A program made the position numbers and the translations under genes. From the NCBI GenBank assembly GCA_019348475.1, contig JAHWJJ010000270.1:1-6520 (forward strand): a stretch of DNA of 6,520 nt. Reading direction: 5' to 3'. Below are positions 1-6,055 of the stretch, piece after piece (positions within the stretch are counted from its first letter, which is position 1; every line of letters starts with the position of its first letter). This DNA comes from Gemmatimonadota bacterium. Lineage in GTDB: Bacteria; Gemmatimonadota; Gemmatimonadetes; Longimicrobiales; Longimicrobiaceae. A model generated the notes under the pieces. The model made no database searches. It was not told where the DNA came from and saw only the letters and a program-made list of their open reading frames with translations.

Positions 1-885
1 CGAGGGGTGCACGTACGCGCTGCGGCAGACAGAGGGCGTGTTGCCCAGCTCGCTGCTGACCAGCTTGCACGCCAGCACCAGGTTTTTCTTGGCTTCGCGC
101 TCGCTCTGGGGGGGGCCCAGGTCGGCGAGGATGGTAGCCATGCGCACCGTTCCGCCCCAGGTGCGCATGTCCTTGCTGGTGTACCGCTCGCCCACGATCT
201 GGCGGATGTAGTTGTTGACCTCCGCCGCCGTCACCGGGCGCACCTTGCCGTCGTCGTCCACGAACTGGAACAGCCGCCTGCCGGGAAGCTTCAGGATCTC
301 GTGCAGCACTTCCACCAGCGGCGTGTCGGGCACCACGGAGCGCTGGTCGATGGACTTCTTGCCGACGTACCGAAAGACCAGGCTGTCGCCCTCGATGGTC
401 AGGTGCTTCTTCTGCAGCGTGGCGATGCCGAAGGTCTTGTTGCTGACCGCGTACCGCTCGCTGCCGATGCGGAAGAAGCCGCGCATGATCAGCCGCACCA
501 CCGTCGCCAGGACGCGCTCGCGGCCCACGCCGGGCTGGCGCAGGTGCTGGTCGGTGGCTTCGCGAAGACGCGGGATGGCGCGGGCGTATTCCAGCAGCTT
601 GCGGTACTTTCGCTTCGCTCCCTTCGCTACGTAGTCGGGGTGGTAGCGGTACTGCTTTCGTCCGGCCGCGTCGTAGCCGTAGGCCTGCACCTTGGCCGCG
701 GGGTCGGGGCTGATGCGCACCTCCGTCCACGCCGGCGGAATCGCGAGCTTCTTGATGCGGGCGAGCGCGGTTTCGCTGCGCAGCGGCTTGCCGTCGCCGC
801 GCAGGTACTCGAACCCCGTTTCCGGCGTCCCCACCCGCCGCCACGGCCGTTCCTTCGTCTTTTTCTTCGCCGTTTTCGTCGCCAT
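1..885 (-). CDS. Type IB DNA topoisomerase (poxvirus/bacterial TopIB family), C-terminus cut by window edge
   Basis: Relaxes supercoiled DNA by nicking one strand through a 3'-phosphotyrosine link, without ATP. The frame is open from ATG at 885 to base 1, giving 295 residues. It begins with a lysine-rich tail (residues 1-13), then the N-terminal TopIB domain (about 15-105) and the catalytic domain (about 106 onward). Active-site positions read by analogy with vaccinia TopIB: Arg139 (in FFRIGSERY), Lys176 (in YVGKKSID), Arg241 (in KDMRTWGGT), Asn282 (in ELGNTP, where vaccinia has His) and the nucleophile Tyr291 (in CRSAYVHP). An in-frame stop lies at 903-901, so 885 is the first possible ATG; the ribosome site is weak. 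All catalytic positions are inside the window, so only the C-terminal tail, probably a few dozen residues, is missing. Family assignment is firm; the physiological role (accessory supercoil relaxation) is inferred. Confidence 0.93.
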   Translation of the reverse strand, partial: MATKTAKKKTKERPWRRVGTPETGFEYLRGDGKPLRSETALARIKKLAIPPAWTEVRISPDPAAKVQAYGYDAAGRKQYRYHPDYVAKGAKRKYRKLLEYARAIPRLREATDQHLRQPGVGRERVLATVVRLIMRGFFRIGSERYAVSNKTFGIATLQKKHLTIEGDSLVFRYVGKKSIDQRSVVPDTPLVEVLHEILKLPGRRLFQFVDDDGKVRPVTAAEVNNYIRQIVGERYTSKDMRTWGGTVRMATILADLGPPQSEREAKKNLVLACKLVSSELGNTPSVCRSAYVHPS

Positions 886-1006
886 CGCCCGTCCGGCGAT
901 TCAAGGAGCGTTCCCAACCGCCGCGAGAACAGGGCGCGGCCCCGCGCAACCGGCGGGACTCCCGGCACACCGGCAGCCGCGGCGAACCGGAAGCGGAGAC
1001 GACGAA

Positions 1007-1033
1007 GGGGATGATCCGCCACGGATCATCCCC
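1007..1033 (-). terminator. Perfect 12-bp hairpin downstream of the coiled-coil gene
   Basis: GGGGATGATCCG at 1007-1018 is exactly complementary to 1022-1033, with a 3-base gap. It lies 25 bases past the stop codon of the minus-strand gene ending at 1059 and ahead of the topoisomerase gene. On the minus strand the stem is followed by CTTCGTCGTC rather than a T run, so it is a poor classical intrinsic terminator but a likely 3'-end or transcript-stabilising structure. Confidence 0.5.
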
Positions 1034-1049
1034 CTCTGCTCGACGCCTG

Positions 1050-1076
1050 ATCACTCCATCACTCCATCACTCCATC
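1050..1076 (-). repeat. Short 8-bp tandem array spanning the stop codon of the coiled-coil gene
   Basis: Three perfect copies of ACTCCATC (1053-1076) plus a 3-base partial copy (1050-1052). Read on the minus strand the unit is GATGGAGT. The last five codons (Asp-Gly-Val-Met-Glu) and the TGA stop at 1061-1059 of the minus-strand gene are made of this array. The unit contains TGA once, and because 8 is not a multiple of 3 the stop falls in successive frames in successive copies. Confidence 0.85.
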
Positions 1077-1586
1077 GCGCTCCCGCTCCCGCGCCTCCGC
1101 GGCCGCCTCCAGCGCGGTGGGGACCTGGTAGTACGGCTGCCCCATCTTGACCGCCAGGGCGTGCAGGCTGTCCGCCAGCAGGTTGTAGCGGGTGACGGCG
1201 GCGTGCTGGCGCTGGTGCAGGGCCTCCAGGCGGCGCAGGACGGCGTTGCGCGACACCACGTTCAGGTTGTACCGCTCCAGCTTCTGCCCGTACGCGGCGA
1301 AGTCCTCCGCGGTCATGGGGCCGCGCCGCGCCTGACGGTGAAAGCGCTGCACCACGCGCAGCTCGCGCTCCAGCCGCTCGTCTTCGGCGGCGATCACGCG
1401 GCGCAGGCTGTCGGCCTCCAGGCGCGCGTCCACCAGCTCCGCGCCCGCGGACAGCAGCTGCGTGCGCAGCTCGCGCGCCTGCACGCGCTCGTCGCGAAAC
1501 GCCACCAGCGCGTACGCCTGCTCCGAGAGCTTTACGCCGACGATCACCAGCACCACGAAGAGCAGAAAGCGTCCGGGAGATCTCAT
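1059..1586 (-). CDS. Membrane-anchored coiled-coil protein of unknown function
   Basis: 175 residues. Residues 6-20 (RFLLFVVLVIVGVKL) form one hydrophobic helix preceded by Met-Arg-Ser-Pro-Gly-Arg, fitting a signal anchor with a short cytoplasmic start. The remainder is highly charged, rich in Arg, Glu, Leu and Ala, and looks helical. Heptad-like stretches lie at about 32-85 and 112-148, separated by a segment with Met-Thr-Ala-Glu-Asp (91-95). The start at 1586 is chosen because GAGAAGG lies just upstream (1596-1590) and the hydrophobic helix follows at once; the frame stays open to an ATG at 1634, which would add 16 unlikely residues (proline- and alanine-rich). The gene is divergent from the lytic transglycosylase gene, sharing a 221-base intergenic region. 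Topology resembles small division or envelope proteins with a helix and a periplasmic coiled coil, but I recognise no family. The last five residues are encoded by an 8-bp tandem repeat. Confidence 0.72.
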   Translation of the reverse strand: MRSPGRFLLFVVLVIVGVKLSEQAYALVAFRDERVQARELRTQLLSAGAELVDARLEADSLRRVIAAEDERLERELRVVQRFHRQARRGPMTAEDFAAYGQKLERYNLNVVSRNAVLRRLEALHQRQHAAVTRYNLLADSLHALAVKMGQPYYQVPTALEAAAEARERERDGVME

Positions 1587-1717
1587 GGTCCTTCTCGCTG
1601 CGGGGCCGGATGGGCGGGCCGGGGACGGCGGCACTGCGGATGAATCCTATACCTGCAAGATGCACAAGGTTCCCCTTTCCGGCAACCCGCCGCCGGCAGG
1701 GAAACATATGTGATTGG

Positions 1718-1733
1718 TGGCACTGGACTTGCA
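1718..1733 (+). promoter_or_regulatory. Sigma-54 (RpoN) -24/-12 promoter for the lytic transglycosylase gene
   Basis: TGGCAC at 1718-1723, five bases, then TTGCA at 1729-1733. The invariant GG (1719-1720) and GC (1731-1732) are exactly 10 bases apart, as in the consensus TGGCAC-N5-TTGCW. The expected start of transcription is near 1744, giving a leader of about 64 bases before the ATG at 1808. Such promoters need an AAA+ enhancer-binding activator bound upstream; an 8-bp palindrome ACATATGT lies at 1704-1711, but I see no convincing paired activator sites. Nothing comparable reads toward the minus-strand gene. Confidence 0.72.
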
Positions 1734-1792
1734 CCCCCTGTTCAGCCTTCGGAAGGCGCGCGAAAATCGGCGCCGGCAGCGGAAAATCGAGC

Positions 1793-1798
1793 AGGAGG
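1793..1798 (+). promoter_or_regulatory. Ribosome binding site of the lytic transglycosylase gene
   Basis: AGGAGG, nine bases before the ATG at 1808. It is the strongest Shine-Dalgarno sequence seen in the window. It decides the start: internal Met codons nearer the hydrophobic segment (for example residue 86) have no such site. Confidence 0.8.
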
Positions 1799-1807
1799 AA
1801 TGCCGCA

Positions 1808-2722
1808 ATGAACAGCTTCAGAAAGCGCCCCCCGCCCCCGTGGCAGCGCCTGAGCGATGCGCCGCAGCACCCGGTGGGCCCCGCCCGGCGGCGCTTTCCG
1901 CAGGCTGGCGGGGGCGTGGAGCCGCCCGCGCGCTACCTTCGGGCCTTCGACGGCGCCGGCGACCGCGAGATCCACGGGCGCGAGAGCGACCGCCGCCGGT
2001 CGGACGCCGGCGTGCAGATGCGCCGCCCGCCCAGCGCCATGGACCGCATGCGCCGCAGCCCCATGCGCCACGGGGTGATGGGGCTGGCGGTGGTGGGAGC
2101 GGCCACGCCGCTGGCCATCGCGCGCAGCAACCAGATGCGCAACGACCCCGCGCACGAGCGCCAGATCTCGATCATGCCGGAGATCAACCCGCTGGCCGCC
2201 GGCAAGGTGACCGAGCACGCGGTGGGGCAGGCCTGGCGCGACGCCAACGTGGCGGTGGAGGAGGACAAGAGCTCCGCCAAGGAGGCCGTCATCAAGCGCA
2301 ACATCGAGCGCTACAAGGAATACACCATTCCGCGCGACCTCGCCGAGAGCATCTACGAGATCGCGCTGGAAGAGGACATCGACCCGGACATGGCGTTCGG
2401 GCTGGTGCGCACCGAGAGCGCGTTCAAGAACAGCGCGACCAGCCACGTGGGCGCCGTCGGCCTCACGCAGCTGATGCCGGCCACCGCGCGGTGGCTGCAG
2501 CCGGGGGTGACCACGCGCGACCTGCGCAACCCGGACACCAACCTGCGCATCGGCTTCAAGTACCTTGCCGAGCTCATCGACAAGTACGACGGCGACAAGG
2601 AGCTGGCGCTGCTGGCGTACAACCGCGGCCCGGGCACGGTTGACCGGGTGCTGAAGCGGGGCGGCAACCCCGACAACGGCTACCCCGACATGGTGCTGCG
2701 CGACGCCACCCCGCGCCACTGA
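1808..2722 (+). CDS. Membrane-anchored SLT-type lytic transglycosylase
   Basis: Cleaves the MurNAc-GlcNAc bond of peptidoglycan with formation of 1,6-anhydro-MurNAc, acting in the periplasm. 304 residues. Residues 1-88 are Arg- and Pro-rich and look disordered; a hydrophobic segment at about 89-105 (VMGLAVVGAATPLAIA) could be a signal anchor; 106-172 is a charged linker; the SLT domain spans about 173-296. Family marks: catalytic Glu203 in RTESAF, GLTQLMPATA (218-227), NLRIGFKYLAEL (245-256) and ALLAYNRGPGTV (267-278). This matches the goose-type lysozyme/Slt70 C-domain. The long basic N-terminus before the membrane segment is unusual, since most relatives begin with a signal peptide; a start at Met86 would give one but lacks a ribosome site. 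A sigma-54-type promoter upstream suggests activator-controlled expression, as for enzymes opening the wall for envelope machinery (inference). A strong hairpin follows the gene. Confidence 0.88.
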   Translation: MNSFRKRPPPPWQRLSDAPQHPVGPARRRFPQAGGGVEPPARYLRAFDGAGDREIHGRESDRRRSDAGVQMRRPPSAMDRMRRSPMRHGVMGLAVVGAATPLAIARSNQMRNDPAHERQISIMPEINPLAAGKVTEHAVGQAWRDANVAVEEDKSSAKEAVIKRNIERYKEYTIPRDLAESIYEIALEEDIDPDMAFGLVRTESAFKNSATSHVGAVGLTQLMPATARWLQPGVTTRDLRNPDTNLRIGFKYLAELIDKYDGDKELALLAYNRGPGTVDRVLKRGGNPDNGYPDMVLRDATPRH

Positions 2723-2749
2723 TCGCGAGGGGCGAGAGCGCATCGCCGA

Positions 2750-2789
2750 CAGCCGGCCCTCCTGGAGACTGATCCGGGAGGGCCGGCTG
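2750..2789 (+). terminator. Hairpin terminator of the lytic transglycosylase gene
   Basis: A 17-bp stem pairs 2750-2766 with 2773-2789, with one G-T wobble (2763/2776) and a six-base loop GACTGA. The outer arms AGCCGGCCCTCC and GGAGGGCCGGCT are perfect. It starts 28 bases after the stop codon. Only three T residues (2791-2793) follow before a G-rich tandem array, so the U tract is short; the array may add to 3'-end formation. Confidence 0.78.
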
Positions 2790-2793
2790 CTTT

Positions 2794-2881
2794 GGGGTGA
2801 AGGGGTGAAGGGGTGAAGGGGTGAAGGGGTGAACGGGTGAACGGGTGAACGGGTGAACGGGTGGAGGGGAGAAGGGGTGAA
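2794..2881 (+). repeat. 11-copy, 8-bp tandem array with two variant blocks
   Basis: Eleven consecutive 8-bp units without insertion: five GGGGTGAA, three CGGGTGAA, then CGGGTGGA, GGGGAGAA and a final GGGGTGAA. Variants are grouped in blocks, suggesting growth by duplication of neighbouring units. The array begins four bases after the terminator stem. The plus strand, which is the sense strand of the preceding gene, is G-rich and fits four-tract G-quadruplex spacing. Most units contain TGA. Confidence 0.95.
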
Positions 2882-2901
2882 CGCGCGCGCCGCGGGGGAT
2901 G

Positions 2902-2969
2902 AGCGGATGAATCCGCTGCTGGGACAGCGATAAGCCCGGTGTTCGCTCGTTCCTCGCGAAACCGGGCTT
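2902..2969. other. Two inverted repeats in the convergent intergenic region
   Basis: The gene-free stretch 2723-3147 holds, besides the terminator and two arrays, AGCGGAT/ATCCGCT at 2902-2908 and 2911-2917, and a larger hairpin: AAGCCCGGT (2932-2940) pairs perfectly with 2961-2969, continues after a bulged G at 2941 as TTCGC/GCGAA (2942-2946 with 2956-2960), and closes on a nine-base loop. The hairpin lies about 130 bases past the array on the side of the converging lipoprotein gene and could end its transcript, but no T run follows on either strand. It could also be part of an interspersed REP-like element. I see no gene in 2970-3099. Confidence 0.5.
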
Positions 2970-3099
2970 CACCGCTCGCGCACGCCGCGCCGCGCTCCTT
3001 GTCCCGTTTCTACCGATGCCCCCGGTCTGCTGTGCACCCACAGTTCTACTGCGGCGTTTTGGCCTCGAATGCACAAAGAGCCATCATCAACCGTGCTAC

Positions 3100-3148
3100 G
3101 CACTCCCGCACTCACGCACTCCACGCACTCCCGCACTCCCGCACTCCC
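3100..3148 (-). repeat. Six-copy 8-bp tandem array abutting the lipoprotein stop codon
   Basis: Units on the plus strand: GCACTCCC, GCACTCAC, a nine-base GCACTCCAC, then three GCACTCCC. Read in the sense of the neighbouring minus-strand gene the unit is GGGAGTGC. The TAG stop of that gene (3150-3148) shares its last G with the first unit, so there is no untranslated gap between gene and array. This unit, unlike those of the other arrays here, carries no stop codon on the sense strand. Confidence 0.9.
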
Positions 3149-3846
3149 TACATGCCGTCGCGGACGAGGAAGATCCACTCCCAGCCGTTCTCTCCGCGCC
3201 GGAAGCCGGCACGCACGTCGTGGTAGCCCAGCGTGGCGGCGTACTCCGGGGGCGCGGCCCAGATGGGGGTGCCTGGGACGGTGGCCACGCCGCGGTCCAG
3301 GATGAAGGGAAGCCGGTCCAGCGTGCGGTATCCCTCGCGCTCCCACGCGGCAAAGGTCTCCAGCAGCCCCATCTCCAGCGGCCCCAGCGAGTGCACGAAC
3401 TCGCGCGACATCGCCCCGCGCAGCGCGCCCACGTCGCGCTGGGCGGCGGCCTCGCGCACGGCCAGGGCGAACTCGGCCAGGTCCAGCTCCCGTACGTCCC
3501 CTGGGGGGCGGACGTGGTGCACCACGCTCTCCCGCGCGATCCACCCCTGCGGCGTGCCCGGGCAGTGGACGCACCGCACCAGCAGGTCCGTGGTGTCGGC
3601 CCGCAGCACCTCCAGCCGCATGAAGATGAAGGGGAGCCGTACGGCGCTGGTTTCGCCGCGCAGCAGCGTGCCGGCGTCGCGGGTCCACACGTTCTGGTTG
3701 GCCACGATGGGAGGCGGAGGCGGGGGAACCGTGTCGGCCGTCACCAGCGGCGGCGGCAGCGGCGGCGGTGCCAGGGGCCCCGGGCGGCGGGGGCCGCCGC
3801 AGGCGGAGAGGGAGACGCAGAGGGTCAGGACGGCCAGGCGTCGCAT
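3148..3846 (-). CDS. Predicted lipoprotein with proline-rich linker and possible SH3-like domain
   Basis: 232 residues. A short signal peptide (MRRLAVLTLCVSLSAC) ends in a lipobox Leu-Ser-Ala-Cys, so Cys16 should be lipidated; Gly at the next position fits outer-membrane sorting in Gram-negatives. Residues 25-48 are a proline-rich tether including six prolines in a row. Residues about 50-112 (from NVWTRDAG to GWIARESVV) have the length and rhythm of a bacterial SH3-like beta barrel and carry a Cys-Val-His-Cys pair (92-95). Residues 121-232 form a second region: two helices, a helix ending at Trp168, then beta-rich sequence ending GWEWIFLVRDGM. The start at 3846 is fixed by the signal peptide, although no good ribosome site is seen. 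It is divergent from mqnB and convergent with the lytic transglycosylase gene. The SH3 reading is tentative; the rest matches nothing I recognise. A cell-wall-binding role is a guess. Confidence 0.78.
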   Translation of the reverse strand: MRRLAVLTLCVSLSACGGPRRPGPLAPPPLPPPLVTADTVPPPPPPIVANQNVWTRDAGTLLRGETSAVRLPFIFMRLEVLRADTTDLLVRCVHCPGTPQGWIARESVVHHVRPPGDVRELDLAEFALAVREAAAQRDVGALRGAMSREFVHSLGPLEMGLLETFAAWEREGYRTLDRLPFILDRGVATVPGTPIWAAPPEYAATLGYHDVRAGFRRGENGWEWIFLVRDGM

Positions 3847-3890
3847 GGGTGCATCGGGATCGGGGGAGGGGGCCGGCGCGCGGGCGCGGT

Positions 3891-3918
3891 TTGCCGCGGC
3901 CGCCGCCGCACGTAAATT
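3891..3918 (+). promoter_or_regulatory. Weak candidate sigma-70-type promoter before mqnB
   Basis: TTGCCG at 3891-3896 and TAAATT at 3913-3918, separated by 16 bases; each matches four of six consensus positions. The AT-rich stretch at 3912-3918 stands out in a 113-base GC-rich divergent spacer, and the implied leader would be about 35 bases. No other promoter-like pair is evident for mqnB. Confidence 0.25.
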
Positions 3919-3959
3919 CCGGCCCTCCGCGCGCCGCGCAACCCCCAGCCGTGAAATCG

Positions 3960-4724
3960 ATGCCCTCCCACCCCGCCGCGCCCCTGGCGCTCGTCTGCTC
4001 CGTCCCGCTGGAGTGCGAGCGGCTGCGCGCGGCGCTCGCGGACGCGCGCGAGGTGCGGATCGGCCGCAAGCCGGGGTGGACGGGGCGCCTGGACGGCGCG
4101 GAGGTCGTCCTGCTCCCCGGCGGGATGGGGAAGACCAACGCCGCGCACGCGCTCACCGCCCTGCTGGAGACGCAGCCGGTGCGGGGCGTGGTCGGCTTCG
4201 GAATCGCGGGGGCGTATCCGGGCTCCGGCCTTGCCGTGGGCGCCGTGGCCCTGGCCACGGCCGCCGTCTACGGCGACGAAGGGGTGCAGGCGCCCGCGGG
4301 GTGGATGGGGACGGACGGGATCGGCATTCCGCTCTGGACGGCGGGGGAGTCGCGGCTCTACAACCACTTTGCGCTGGATGCCGCGCGCGTGGAGCGGGCG
4401 CGCGCCCTGCTGGCGGATGCGGGGTTTGTGGTACGGACGGGCCCGTTCGTCACCGTCTCCGCCTGCTCGGGCACCGCGGCGCTCGGTGCGGCGATGGCGC
4501 AGCGCGTGCCCGGCGCGCTGTGCGAGGGGATGGAGGGCGCCGCCCTGGCGCACGTCGCCGCGATTTACGAAGTGCCGCTGCTGGAACTGCGGGCGGTCAG
4601 CAACCTGGTGGAAGACCGCGACCTTTCCCGCTGGCGCATCCGCGACGCCGCCGAAACCGCCCAGGCCGCGGTCCGCGCCCTGGTCCGCGGCTGGGATGCG
4701 GCTGATGCAGGTCGTCCACCCTGA
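3960..4724 (+). CDS. mqnB: Futalosine hydrolase (menaquinone biosynthesis)
   Basis: Removes the base from futalosine (giving hypoxanthine) or from aminodeoxyfutalosine in the cytoplasmic futalosine route to menaquinone, producing dehypoxanthine futalosine. 254 residues, a usual family length. It has the nucleoside phosphorylase/MTA-SAH nucleosidase fold: substrate-loop GGMGKTNAA (54-62), GIAGAYPGSGLAVG (81-94), GDEGV (105-109), TVSACSGT (165-172), EGMEGAALAHVA (189-200) with ribose-binding Glu192, and LRAVSNLVEDRDLSRW (210-225). The Ser-Asn-x-Val-x-x-Arg-Asp form of the last motif is the mark that separates futalosine hydrolases from MTA/SAH nucleosidases, which have Ser-Asp there. The ATG at 3960 is preferred; an in-frame GTG at 3951 would add three residues; neither has a clear ribosome site. 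No other mqn gene is in the window, so the pathway genes must be scattered or elsewhere. The next gene starts 143 bases downstream, so co-transcription is possible but not shown. Confidence 0.9.
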   Translation: MPSHPAAPLALVCSVPLECERLRAALADAREVRIGRKPGWTGRLDGAEVVLLPGGMGKTNAAHALTALLETQPVRGVVGFGIAGAYPGSGLAVGAVALATAAVYGDEGVQAPAGWMGTDGIGIPLWTAGESRLYNHFALDAARVERARALLADAGFVVRTGPFVTVSACSGTAALGAAMAQRVPGALCEGMEGAALAHVAAIYEVPLLELRAVSNLVEDRDLSRWRIRDAAETAQAAVRALVRGWDAADAGRPP

Positions 4725-4867
4725 CCCCCTCGGCGCACCGGCCATCGGCAGCGGAGGAATCGGAGCCGCTGACTCTGGCCGGACGTACGGTGTGGACCGG
4801 GAATCGCATCGCTCACCCCGATCACGCGAAGCCGCAGCCGTCCCACCCGCCGAACCCGGATCCGCCC

Positions 4868-6055
4868 ATGAGCCAGGCCGCATCCCACGTCCGCATTGCC
4901 CTGGACGCACCGCCGGAGGGCGACGTAGACGCCCACGACATCCGCGAAAGCCTGTCGGCCGTGGTGCAGACGGGGCGCCACCTGTGGCTGGGGTGCGACG
5001 AGACCGCCACGCTGGAGCGCGTCACCCTGCTAGACGACGGGCGCTACGGCGACCACCGCACCTACCGCATCGCCGACCTGGTGGACCTGCCCGGCCCCGA
5101 CGACGCCGAGGTGGACGTGGAGGGGCTGGCCTGGGCGCCGCCGTACCTGTGGATCGTGGGCTCGCACGGGCGCAAGCGCGGCAAGCCGGACCCCGCGGAT
5201 GGGGTGGAGAAGGCGTTCGAGGAGCTGGCGGACGTGGACCTGGACGAGAACCGGTACCTGCTGGCGCGCATTCCGCTGGAGGAGGACGCGGAGGCCGGCG
5301 GGCTCGTGCCGCGCCGCGCCTGCCCGGACCCGCGCGATCCCTCCGCCACTTTGACGGCCGCGCGGCTGAAGGGAAAGGGAAAGGACAGCGCGCTGATGCG
5401 AGCCGTCCGCGGCGACGAGCACATCCACCGGTACCTGAAGGTGCCCGGCAAGGACAACGGCTTCGACGTGGAGGGGCTGGCCGCCGCGGACGGGCGGCTG
5501 TTCCTGGGACTGCGCGGGCCGGTGGTGCGCGGCTGGGGGGTGGTGCTGGAGGTGCGGCCGGTGCAGGCGGGCCGCCCGGAGCGGCTCAAGCTCAAGCGCA
5601 TCGGCCCGGACGGGCGGCGCTACCGCAAGCACTTTCTGGACCTGGACGGGCTGGGCGTGCGCGAGATCACCGCGGATGGCGACGACATGCTGGTGCTGGC
5701 GGGCCCCACCATGGCCGTGCGCGCGCCGGCCACGCTGTTCCGCTGGCGCGGGGCCGCGGCGCTGCAGGGGGATTCCATCACCGGCCGCGGCGAGCTGGAA
5801 AAGCTGCTGGACCTGCCGCACGACGTGGACGGGGGCGAAGACCACCCGGAAGGGATCTGCTGCCTGCAGAACCGGGGCGGCGCGGCGGACGAGGTGCTGG
5901 TCGTCTACGACTCCGGCGGACCGCGGCGACGGGACGGCGACGCGGTGGTGGCGGACGTGTTCACCATCGGGCGCGGCCACGGCGCGGGGCTGCTGGCGAG
6001 CCTCTTTCCCCGCGGCGGCGGTGAGGACGGAAAGGGAGACCAGGAACACGAATGA
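4868..6055 (+). CDS. DUF3616 family protein
   Basis: 395 residues with no signal peptide or membrane helix, so probably cytoplasmic. I assign it to DUF3616 from the N-terminal pattern SAVVQTGRHLWLGCDETATLERVTL (starting about residue 30), two copies of a Val-Glu-Gly-Leu-Ala element (84-88 and 201-205), each followed by a hydrophobic strand, and GEDHPEGICCL (323-333). The spacing of strand-turn units and the aspartate-rich turns suggest a beta-propeller-like fold, with acidic turns that could bind a metal ion; this is inference, and the family has no function known to me. A basic segment RLKGKGKDSALMRAV (166-180) divides the halves. The start at 4868 is chosen because homology-like sequence begins soon after; an in-frame GTG at 4790 would add 26 proline- and histidine-rich residues. 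The end overlaps the next gene by ATGA, so the two are likely translationally coupled. Confidence 0.78.
   Translation: MSQAASHVRIALDAPPEGDVDAHDIRESLSAVVQTGRHLWLGCDETATLERVTLLDDGRYGDHRTYRIADLVDLPGPDDAEVDVEGLAWAPPYLWIVGSHGRKRGKPDPADGVEKAFEELADVDLDENRYLLARIPLEEDAEAGGLVPRRACPDPRDPSATLTAARLKGKGKDSALMRAVRGDEHIHRYLKVPGKDNGFDVEGLAAADGRLFLGLRGPVVRGWGVVLEVRPVQAGRPERLKLKRIGPDGRRYRKHFLDLDGLGVREITADGDDMLVLAGPTMAVRAPATLFRWRGAAALQGDSITGRGELEKLLDLPHDVDGGEDHPEGICCLQNRGGAADEVLVVYDSGGPRRRDGDAVVADVFTIGRGHGAGLLASLFPRGGGEDGKGDQEHE

Noticed and set aside
7..1014. Long plus-strand open frame (335 codons) across the topoisomerase region
   Set aside because: The minus strand carries a clear TopIB with all catalytic positions; the plus frame is Arg/Ala/His-rich shadow coding with no motif.
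1714..2643. Plus-strand frame overlapping the lytic transglycosylase gene
   Set aside because: Apart from a plausible first 50 residues it is an Arg/Ala/Pro/Gly shadow; the SLT motifs lie in the other frame with a strong ribosome site.
1636..2914. Shared 12-mer GCGGATGAATCC at 1636-1647 and 2903-2914
   Set aside because: In a 6.5-kb GC-rich window about one or more such 12-base matches is expected by chance, and the flanks do not match.
2794..3148. Possible CRISPR array
   Set aside because: Units are 8 bp and directly adjacent, with no spacers and no cas genes nearby.
2969..4258. 429-codon minus-strand frame across the lipoprotein and mqnB genes
   Set aside because: Composition is arginine- and proline-rich without motifs, and it overlaps two well-supported genes.
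4749..4771. CAGCGG/CCGCTG inverted repeat between mqnB and the DUF3616 gene
   Set aside because: Only six base pairs around an 11-base loop and no T tract; too weak to call a terminator.
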